Positions 1 through 5,691 of a DNA stretch of 6,996 bases are shown here, piece after piece. The translations under genes were made by a program, and so were the position numbers. Position 1 is the first letter of the stretch, and every line of letters starts with the position of its first letter. Origin of the DNA: an uncultured Paraprevotella sp. (GTDB lineage Bacteria > Bacteroidota > Bacteroidia > Bacteroidales > Bacteroidaceae). The notes under the pieces were generated by a model, which was not told where the DNA came from, did not search any database, and saw nothing but the letters and a program-made list of their open reading frames with translations. The stretch is from the NCBI GenBank assembly GCA_910584955.1, contig CAJUDC010000127.1, positions 1 through 6,996 on the forward strand, written 5' to 3'.

Positions 1-12
1 CTTTCCTACAAA

Positions 13-65
13 CAGCCCCGACCGCTAGCGGATATTTCCATGCGGTCGGGGCTGATTTCTTTTTC
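13..65 (+). terminator. Hairpin terminator with 13-bp stem and T-rich tail
   Basis: Perfect 13-bp inverted repeat: CAGCCCCGACCGC at 13-25 pairs with 42-54 across a 16-nt loop. It is followed on the plus strand by the T-rich stretch ATTTCTTTTTC (55-65), the usual form of an intrinsic terminator for a plus-strand gene ending left of the window. On the minus strand the stem is followed only by TTTG, so it would be a weaker, U-poor terminator for the operon ending at 121. The left arm also overlaps a 10-bp palindrome, CCGCTAGCGG (22-31). Confidence 0.7.
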
Positions 66-85
66 AGGCTCTTTTATTTGCTTAT

Positions 86-119
86 GCCGGAAAGAGGCGG
101 GGCCTCTTTCCGGCTTTTT
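86..119 (+). terminator. Second hairpin terminator, 7 nt beyond the GH57-like gene
   Basis: Perfect 13-bp stem: GCCGGAAAGAGGC at 86-98 pairs with 102-114, with a 3-nt GGG loop and a TTTTT run on the plus strand at 115-119. It begins 6 nt beyond the stop codon of the minus-strand operon. Its T-tract, however, is on the plus-strand side, and the minus-strand continuation is ATAAGCAAAT. It may stop transcription in both directions by strong pairing, or serve mainly as the second of two tandem terminators for an unseen plus-strand gene. Confidence 0.7.
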
Positions 120-120
120 G

Positions 121-1497
121 CTATTTTTTCTCGGTTTTCTTCACTGTTGCTTTCGACGCCGTTTTTTTAGCTGCGCTCTTCCGGGGCGCTTTGCTGTCCG
201 TATCTTTAGCATCCAGTTTGTTCAAACGAGTTGTCAATCGGGCAATCTCTTTATCTTTCACGGCCAACTCTTCACCCTGATTTTTAATTGTCGTCAGCAA
301 AGCGTTCAGCTCTTCGTTTTCAATCTCACTCGGATAAAGGTTGTTCACCCGGTTGGTAAAATCACCCAAGATGTTCATATAATTTGTAAAGGCATCATAC
401 GGCGAATCATAAATACCACGATACCCCACCGGCTTGGTCGTCATAAAACGGAAATTATTGCTGGCCTGCAGATAATCCCAGTCCTGCTTGATACGACGGT
501 CGTTGCAGATACGCACGCGATCGGCCACACTATATAATTTATTGAAAGCCTCGCGCTGCATCACATTACCCAGCCAGCAACTGGTATCACGCTCTTCGTC
601 GGTCCAGGAAACGGGGTACGGCACTTCAAGCGCCGCCACCGATTTCGTTTTGGCCAAGATCTCGGAAGGCGTAGCAAATTCTATACCCCGCTCTTTGGCA
701 CACTGCGGAATCGCTTTCAGGAATTCCAGGATGTTGGAAGAAAGCGGCTGGAACATACCCAACGCACAAAGCTCCATAAAGATATTCACAACCTGCTCCT
801 CCTCGGGAAGCGAGGCAATCCAATTCACATAAGTATCGGCAAACAACGGATACTCATTCCAACTGGAATCGTTGAAACGCAGACTGATATCATCCGAAAG
901 CTTGTAGTCGCGCAACAACAGTTTCAAGTTCGGATTCTGGCTGCAATGGTATACGAAATGCGGACTCTTCCAACCCAAAATGTGCTTGGCTCCTTCCATC
1001 AGCATCCCCTTGAATCCCATAGATGCAGCCATGTTGCCGATGTCATCGGAATAGATCAACGAAGAGTTACGAAGCACTTTGGGGGTCTGCCCGAACAGTT
1101 CTTTCACCTTACGGCACATTCTCTGAGTTTCCTCCTTGAAACTCTCTTCATTAGCCAGCGAAGAAAGGCCGTGAGAATAAGGCTCGGCCAAGAACTCCAC
1201 GCATCCTGTCTCGTTCAATTCCTGCAAAAGTTCTATCACATTGGGAGCATGATTCTCCAACTGTTCCACTGCACAGCCCGACAGCGAAATAGCCACTTTA
1301 AAATATTTCCCGTGCGTATGCGCCATATCCAATAATGCGTTCAGCGCCGGGATATACGAGCGTTCCGCCGTCTCGGTGATGCTACGCTCGTTCTCGTAAT
1401 CATCATAGTAATAATGATCCGTTCCTATTTCAAAGAAACGATAACGTTTCAGATGTATATTCTGATGAATCTCGAAATAAAGACAAATGGTTTTCAT
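121..1497 (-). CDS. GH57 alpha-amylase-like protein, probably lacking both catalytic residues
   Basis: 458 aa, cytoplasmic, no signal peptide. The N-terminal ~300 residues show the GH57 plan: His-Gln near the start (H11-Q12, region I), GCVEFL at 98-103 (region II, usually GQxEx) and RNSSLIY at 143-149 (region III). MLMEGAKHILGW lies at 165-176 and NIFMELCALGMFQ at 238-250 (region IV). As I recall GH57 alpha-amylases, region III reads NTELIY with nucleophile Glu, and region IV reads FMDYETFGEH with the acid/base Asp. Here those positions are Ser146 and Glu242, and FGEH is LGMF. Residues ~392-428 look like a coiled coil (L398, I404, L411, I418, L421, L425, L428). Residues 430-458 are rich in Lys, Ala, Thr and Ser. 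Last gene of the operon, 16 nt after the glycosyltransferase stop, with no Shine-Dalgarno. Databases will probably call it alpha-amylase. I infer a non-hydrolytic alpha-glucan-associated role; an active enzyme of different chemistry is possible. Confidence 0.9.
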   Translation of the reverse strand: MKTICLYFEIHQNIHLKRYRFFEIGTDHYYYDDYENERSITETAERSYIPALNALLDMAHTHGKYFKVAISLSGCAVEQLENHAPNVIELLQELNETGCVEFLAEPYSHGLSSLANEESFKEETQRMCRKVKELFGQTPKVLRNSSLIYSDDIGNMAASMGFKGMLMEGAKHILGWKSPHFVYHCSQNPNLKLLLRDYKLSDDISLRFNDSSWNEYPLFADTYVNWIASLPEEEQVVNIFMELCALGMFQPLSSNILEFLKAIPQCAKERGIEFATPSEILAKTKSVAALEVPYPVSWTDEERDTSCWLGNVMQREAFNKLYSVADRVRICNDRRIKQDWDYLQASNNFRFMTTKPVGYRGIYDSPYDAFTNYMNILGDFTNRVNNLYPSEIENEELNALLTTIKNQGEELAVKDKEIARLTTRLNKLDAKDTDSKAPRKSAAKKTASKATVKKTEKK

Positions 1498-1513
1498 ATG
1501 TTAGATTTATTAG

Positions 1514-2794
1514 TTATTTACATTTTTCGATCGTCTCATCATAAAGCTTGCGGATGCGTTGCCCCACCTTTTCCCAAGTGATTCCATCCACTTCTTTCTT
1601 GCCTTCTACCTGCAAATACTCATGCAAGCCCGGGTTGGTACAAAGAGAATACATAGCATCTGCCATCGCATCTATATCCCAATAATCGGTCTTGATACAT
1701 TTTTCCAGAATTTCGGCACAACCGGACTGCTTGCTGATGATGGAAGGCACCCCGCTCTGCATAGCCTCCAACGGCGAAATACCGAACGGCTCCGACACGG
1801 AAGGCATCACATAGACATCGCTGTCACGGAAACATTCAAACACCTGCTTGCCCTTCATGAAACCGGGGAAGTGGCACCGGTCGGCAATGCCATACGCAGC
1901 AGCCATTTCGATCATGGCATTCATCATGTCACCGCTACCGGCAAAGCAGAAACGTACGTTGCGCGTACGGTCAAGCACCCGCTTAGCAGCTTCGATAAAG
2001 TACTCGGGCCCCTTCTGCATGGTGATGCGCCCCAAGAAAGTAACCACTTTCTCTTTACGCTGGCTGCTGGACTTCCGCTGGTCCACAATGGCTTGCAGAT
2101 CCGGCGCCAACGGATACACGGCATTGTGCATGGCAAAACACTTTGCCGGATCCTGGTGGTAATGATTAATAACCGTCTGGCGCGTCAACTCGCTCACACA
2201 CATAATACAATCCGCATGATCCATACCGTTCTTCTCGATGCCGTAGACCGTAGGATTCACATTCCCCCGGCTGCGGTCGAAGTCTGTGGCATGTACATGG
2301 ATTACCAACGGTTTGCCGCTCACCTGCTTGGCGTGTATGCCTGCCGGATACGTCAGCCAGTCGTGGGCATGGATGATGTCGAACGTCTGCTGACGAGCCA
2401 CTACACCGGCCACGATCGAATAGTTGTTGATCTCCTCGTGCAGGTTATCGGGATAGCGTCCCGAGAACTCCATACAACCCAGATCGTTCACGTACATATA
2501 ATTGAAATCCGCATAGATATGATCGCGCAGGTCGTAGTACAACTGAGGATCCATGTATCCACCGACACGGCTGTTCACATGCTCCCAGCTGACATCACGC
2601 CACGCTATAGGAACGCTGTTCATGCCGATGATCTTCATGAAACTCTGATCTTCATCGCCCCAAGGCTTGGGGATACAAAAAGTAATATCCATATCGGGCT
2701 GAACCGACAAGCCTTTTGTCAAACCGTAGCTTGCTGTTCCCAGTCCTCCCAGAATATGAGGAGGAAATTCCCATCCAAACATTAACACTTTCAT
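1514..2794 (-). CDS. Glycogen-synthase-like glycosyltransferase (GT4/GT5, GT-B fold)
   Basis: 426 aa, cytoplasmic; probably transfers glucose from a nucleotide-sugar to an alpha-1,4-glucan. The N-terminal Rossmann half holds FGWEFPPHILGGLGTASYGL (6-25), HAHDW (142-146) and HATDF (168-172). The C-terminal donor half holds FLGRITMQKG (253-262; R256 and K261, the usual phosphate-contacting pair), FAGSGD (284-289) and SEPFGISPLEAM (334-345), the E-x7-E motif with E335 and E343. It is shorter than E. coli GlgA (about 477 aa), and the KTGGL loop of GlgA is replaced by ILGGLGT, so it resembles short GT4 or archaeal-type synthases more than classical ADP-glucose GlgA. The donor (ADP- or UDP-glucose) cannot be read from sequence. 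Second gene of the operon: its ATG lies 15 nt after the debranching stop and is preceded by a strong AAGGAGGA site. A sucrose-synthase-like or other GT4 role is less likely given the neighbours. Confidence 0.9.
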   Translation of the reverse strand: MKVLMFGWEFPPHILGGLGTASYGLTKGLSVQPDMDITFCIPKPWGDEDQSFMKIIGMNSVPIAWRDVSWEHVNSRVGGYMDPQLYYDLRDHIYADFNYMYVNDLGCMEFSGRYPDNLHEEINNYSIVAGVVARQQTFDIIHAHDWLTYPAGIHAKQVSGKPLVIHVHATDFDRSRGNVNPTVYGIEKNGMDHADCIMCVSELTRQTVINHYHQDPAKCFAMHNAVYPLAPDLQAIVDQRKSSSQRKEKVVTFLGRITMQKGPEYFIEAAKRVLDRTRNVRFCFAGSGDMMNAMIEMAAAYGIADRCHFPGFMKGKQVFECFRDSDVYVMPSVSEPFGISPLEAMQSGVPSIISKQSGCAEILEKCIKTDYWDIDAMADAMYSLCTNPGLHEYLQVEGKKEVDGITWEKVGQRIRKLYDETIEKCK

Positions 2795-2800
2795 CTTGTT

Positions 2801-2808
2801 TCCTCCTT
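2801..2808 (-). promoter_or_regulatory. Consensus Shine-Dalgarno for the glycosyltransferase
   Basis: On the minus strand the debranching-gene stop is followed by TAAGGAGGAAACAAG and then the ATG at 2794. AAGGAGGA (2808-2801) is a near-perfect anti-16S complement 6 nt from the start, and it fixes the start codon. The other genes in this window have AT-rich leaders with no such site, as is usual in Bacteroidetes. Confidence 0.8.
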
Positions 2809-2809
2809 A

Positions 2810-4753
2810 TTATTGCATATTATATTTTTCCAATAATTTTACCACTCTCATGATTTCCGCCACATTCATTGCAAAGGAAATGGCCCCTCTGCCGTGGAAC
2901 GGAGGATTGCCGTCGAACAGTTCGGGAATCGTACCGATACAATGATAGAAAAGTTCTTCTTCGTAACCTACCAGCTGCCGCTCGATGAAACTTACACGGC
3001 TGTTCTTATACACGCGCAGGCAAGCCTCCATGTAAAAACCGGCCAGCCAAGGCCATGCCGTACCTTGATGGTAAGCATAGTCGCGCTGCACCTGCGGCCC
3101 CACATACATGGGATTATAGCCACCGCTTTTCGGGCTCAAGGAACGCAGTCCTTTGGGCGTAAGCAACTCCTTGGTACAGATGTCGAGCACACCCTTTTTC
3201 TGTTTGGCATCCAACGGAGAATAGTCGAAAGCCACCGTAAAGATCATATTAGGACGCACACTCCAATCCATCATATTGCCGTCCACATAGTCCAGCAGAT
3301 AACCGTATTCGTTCAGGAAAACGCTCTTGAACGACTCACCCGCCAACTCGGCCTTACGCTCCAGTTCTTCGGCTTTCGCCACCTTCCCGCTTTCTTCGCA
3401 CATCTTAGCGTAATACTTCAGCGCATTATACCAAAGTGCGTTAAATTCAACGATATAACCTGAACGGGGAACGATAGGACGTCCGTTCACCGAGGAGTTC
3501 ATCCACGTAATGGCCCTATCCCGTCCGTTGGCATAGACCAGACCGTTTTCGTGTACTTTCAAGTTCGGATGACCGTCTGCCAGAATATATTCCATAATGT
3601 CGTGCAACAGCGTACCGTATTTCTCCGCACACTGTACGGAAGACACGATCTTACCATATTGCTGTATACACCACACGGCCCACAAAAGCACGTCGGGATG
3701 CTCCATCTCGTAGATTCGCACTCCGATAGGCTGTCCCTTCATAAAATTGCGGATTCCCTTCTCGGCCGTTTGCATGCACAGCTCATACTGCTCCACTTCA
3801 CCGTTCGTCAATGTCAGACCGGGTAGAGAGATGAACATATCGCGGGCACGGCACTTGAACCACGGGTAGCCGGCCAACACATAGTTCTCACCTTCGCGAT
3901 GATTGTAGAACTGATGGGCCGAATTAACCAGGCAGTGATAAAAATTATCTCTGGGGGTGCGGATGTTCACTTCAAAATCAGCTATCTGCTTCAGCTGGCT
4001 TGTCTTGATTTCGGAAAGTCCCGCAGCAAACACCACACTTTCGCCTTTCTTAATTGTAAATTCAAAATAGCCGGGCACGTAAAGGTCTTCATTCGAAGCA
4101 TACCCTCTCTCCTGCTCTTTCGGATATTCCACGCCCCGATACCAGTCCGGCTTGAATATGAATTCGTTTTTCTTGTTCAACTGCATGTACAATTCGGGAT
4201 ATCCCGGATACATACACGTCTTTATACCGTTGCTCACCGCCTGATAGTCGCGACTGGCACGGGCATTCTCATGCGTATATTCCCTTACGCTGCGGAAGGC
4301 CAGAAAAGGTTGCAGGCGCAACGTAGTGGCGGAATGGGCTTCTACCAAGGTATAACGGATAATCAGGCGGTTCTCGTAATGCTGAAACACCTGTTCTTTC
4401 TTCAGCACGACGCCTCCCACCCGATAGATCGTCGTCGGCACCTGCTGGCAGTCGTATTCCCGGATGTACTTGTGTCCGCGCGGGCTGTAATTGTCTCCCT
4501 GATACTTGTGCAGGCCCAGGTTAAACTCCGCACCATGCTGAATCACAGTCTCATCCAGCGACGAAAGCAACACATGGTTCTCGTCATCCAGTTCCGGTAC
4601 CGGAACCACAAGCAAACCATGATATTTCCTGGTATTACAGTCGACGATAGTAGAACACGAGTAAGCACCCGAACGATTGGAACGAAGCACCTCCTTGGGC
4701 AACGACTCCTCCAAATTCGTCATTAGGGTCTTGTCGAATCTTAAATAACTCAT
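2810..4753 (-). CDS. Glycogen debranching enzyme-type protein (amylo-alpha-1,6-glucosidase family, GH133-like)
   Basis: 647 aa, cytoplasmic. An N-terminal beta-rich domain (about 15-235) includes NRSGAYSCSTIVDCNTRKYH (26-45), typical of bacterial debranching proteins. The (alpha/alpha)6-barrel domain (about 265-640) includes AGYPWFKCRARDMFISLPGL (294-313), RAITWMNSSVNGRPIVPRSG (413-432), VEFNALWYNALKYY (435-448), YHQGTAWPWLAGF (561-573) and IPELFDGNPP (609-618). Family members hydrolyse alpha-1,6-linked glucose at glycogen branch points. Two positions deviate from the sequence I expect: the usual WGRD is RARD (302-305), and TWMD is TWMN (Asn419). E611 in PELFDG, a likely general base by analogy with related barrels, is present. 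First gene of the operon; start ATG at 4753. Leader of roughly 55 nt if the TACTTTTG element at 4822-4815 is its promoter. The family call is firm; activity and exact specificity are less certain. Confidence 0.92.
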   Translation of the reverse strand: MSYLRFDKTLMTNLEESLPKEVLRSNRSGAYSCSTIVDCNTRKYHGLLVVPVPELDDENHVLLSSLDETVIQHGAEFNLGLHKYQGDNYSPRGHKYIREYDCQQVPTTIYRVGGVVLKKEQVFQHYENRLIIRYTLVEAHSATTLRLQPFLAFRSVREYTHENARASRDYQAVSNGIKTCMYPGYPELYMQLNKKNEFIFKPDWYRGVEYPKEQERGYASNEDLYVPGYFEFTIKKGESVVFAAGLSEIKTSQLKQIADFEVNIRTPRDNFYHCLVNSAHQFYNHREGENYVLAGYPWFKCRARDMFISLPGLTLTNGEVEQYELCMQTAEKGIRNFMKGQPIGVRIYEMEHPDVLLWAVWCIQQYGKIVSSVQCAEKYGTLLHDIMEYILADGHPNLKVHENGLVYANGRDRAITWMNSSVNGRPIVPRSGYIVEFNALWYNALKYYAKMCEESGKVAKAEELERKAELAGESFKSVFLNEYGYLLDYVDGNMMDWSVRPNMIFTVAFDYSPLDAKQKKGVLDICTKELLTPKGLRSLSPKSGGYNPMYVGPQVQRDYAYHQGTAWPWLAGFYMEACLRVYKNSRVSFIERQLVGYEEELFYHCIGTIPELFDGNPPFHGRGAISFAMNVAEIMRVVKLLEKYNMQ

Positions 4754-4814
4754 AGTCTCTCTATTTAAGGTTTTAATATGTGTCTTTACATCCGACTCCG
4801 CAATAAGTCGTTCT

Positions 4815-4822
4815 CAAAAGTA
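4815..4822 (-). promoter_or_regulatory. Candidate -7 element for the glycogen operon
   Basis: On the minus strand TACTTTTG (4822-4815) matches the Bacteroides primary-sigma -7 consensus TAnnTTTG. It would start transcription near 4808, leaving a leader of about 55 nt before the ATG at 4753. The only TTTG upstream is 12 nt away (4838-4835), closer than the usual -33 spacing, so the call is moderate. Confidence 0.5.
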
Positions 4823-4895
4823 ATAAAAACCTATCAAAAAAGGAAAGAATTCTTAATTTTTATTCACAGAAAAAGAAAAAAGAACAAAACAGTCG

Positions 4896-4907
4896 TGACA
4901 AATGTCA
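4896..4907. promoter_or_regulatory. Candidate operator: TGACA-AA-TGTCA inverted repeat
   Basis: A 5-bp inverted repeat with a 2-bp centre, TGACAAATGTCA. It lies in the 230-bp divergent region between the glycogen operon and the Crp/Fnr-type regulator, about 33 bp upstream of that gene's predicted -7 element. Inverted repeats with TGA/TCA ends are typical of Crp/Fnr dimers, but the 2-bp spacer is shorter than the classical sites. Assignment to the neighbouring regulator is inferred from position only. Confidence 0.35.
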
Positions 4908-4916
4908 TAACAACAC

Positions 4917-4947
4917 TTGTTTGCCTCTCGCAAAATTCGTAATTTTG
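4917..4947 (+). promoter_or_regulatory. Promoter of the Crp/Fnr-type regulator
   Basis: TAATTTTG at 4940-4947, followed by T, matches the Bacteroides -7 consensus TAnnTTTG. Upstream, CTTGTTTG gives a TTG at 4917-4919 (20-nt spacing) or a TTTG at 4920-4923 (16-nt spacing) as the -33 box. The predicted start near 4953 leaves a leader of about 30 nt before the ATG at 4984. Confidence 0.65.
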
Positions 4948-4983
4948 TGCTGTAAAACATATTTTCACTGGATTTAGGTAACT

Positions 4984-5685
4984 ATGGCTAAAAAAGAGAC
5001 GACTTCTAAAGAGGCACTTGAAAAAATATCCGATCTATACGAACCGCTCAACGAAGAACAACGGGAATACCTCTGCCGAAGCCTTACCCTACATACGTAT
5101 AAGAAGAACGAAGCCATTTACAACGAAGGAGAAATGCCCGACCAACTGATGTGCCTGCTGTCGGGCAAGGTGAAAATATTCAAGAACGGAGTGGGCGGTC
5201 GCAACCAGATCATACGGGTGATCAAGCCGGTGGAGTACTTCGGTTACCGTGCATCCTTCGCCGACCAGCATTTCCTTACTTCAGCGGCGGCCTTCGAACC
5301 TTCGCTCATCGGAATGATCCCCATTAAAATCATCACGACACTGATTCAGGAAAACCATCAACTGGCATGGTTTTTCATCCGTCAACTGTCCATTGATCTG
5401 GGCATCGCCGACGAGCGCACCGTAAACCTGACCCAAAAGCACATTCGCGGACGTCTGGCCGAATCACTGTTGTTCCTCAAAGAAAGCTACGGACTGGAAG
5501 AGGACGGCAGCACATTGAGCATCTACCTCTCGAGAGAGGATCTGGCCAACCTGTCGAACATGACCACCTCGAACGCCATACGCACCCTGTCGAATTTTGC
5601 CGCAGAGCGCCTCATTGCCATCGACGGGCGGAAGATAAAAATCATGGAAGAGGAGAAGCTTGAAAAGATCTCCCGCATAGGCTGA
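4984..5685 (+). CDS. Crp/Fnr-family transcriptional regulator
   Basis: 233 aa. Residues ~20-135 form a cyclic-nucleotide-binding-type beta-roll (YNEGEMPDQLMCLLSGKVKI, 46-65; IKPVEYFGYRASFAD, 80-94). A dimerisation helix spans about 125-160, and a C-terminal winged helix-turn-helix about 150-220 contains LSREDLANLSNMTTSNAIRT (182-201), with the recognition helix near 193-204. Fnr's four-cysteine iron-sulphur cluster is absent; the only cysteines are C31 and C57. The Crp cAMP-pocket signature, FGE followed by an RxA motif, is not present: FGE is FGY (86-88) and no matching Arg-Thr/Ser pair follows. The effector is therefore probably not cAMP in the Crp manner and cannot be named. Divergently transcribed from the glycogen operon, so a plausible regulator of it, itself, or both. 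Start ATG at 4984 has only a weak AGG 5 nt upstream. Confidence 0.92.
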   Translation: MAKKETTSKEALEKISDLYEPLNEEQREYLCRSLTLHTYKKNEAIYNEGEMPDQLMCLLSGKVKIFKNGVGGRNQIIRVIKPVEYFGYRASFADQHFLTSAAAFEPSLIGMIPIKIITTLIQENHQLAWFFIRQLSIDLGIADERTVNLTQKHIRGRLAESLLFLKESYGLEEDGSTLSIYLSREDLANLSNMTTSNAIRTLSNFAAERLIAIDGRKIKIMEEEKLEKISRIG

Positions 5686-5691
5686 CAAGCC

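Noticed and set aside
40..537. Plus-strand frame beginning within the left hairpin region
   Set aside because: It starts inside the loop of a terminator and runs antisense to the coding tail of the GH57-like gene. Its Phe/Arg-rich sequence is the complement of the Lys-rich tail codons.
1559..2785. Long open plus-strand frame (408 codons) antisense to the glycosyltransferase gene
   Set aside because: No recognisable domain, and His/Arg/Ile-rich composition typical of a reversed reading of a real gene. The minus-strand frame has clear family motifs.
3899..4726. Open plus-strand frame (275 codons) antisense to the debranching gene
   Set aside because: A shadow of the strongly supported minus-strand gene, with no motifs and no promoter or start context.
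4845..4854. AAGAATTCTT palindrome in the divergent intergenic region
   Set aside because: A 10-bp AT-rich palindrome in an A/T-rich stretch is expected by chance. It has no link to either promoter beyond proximity.
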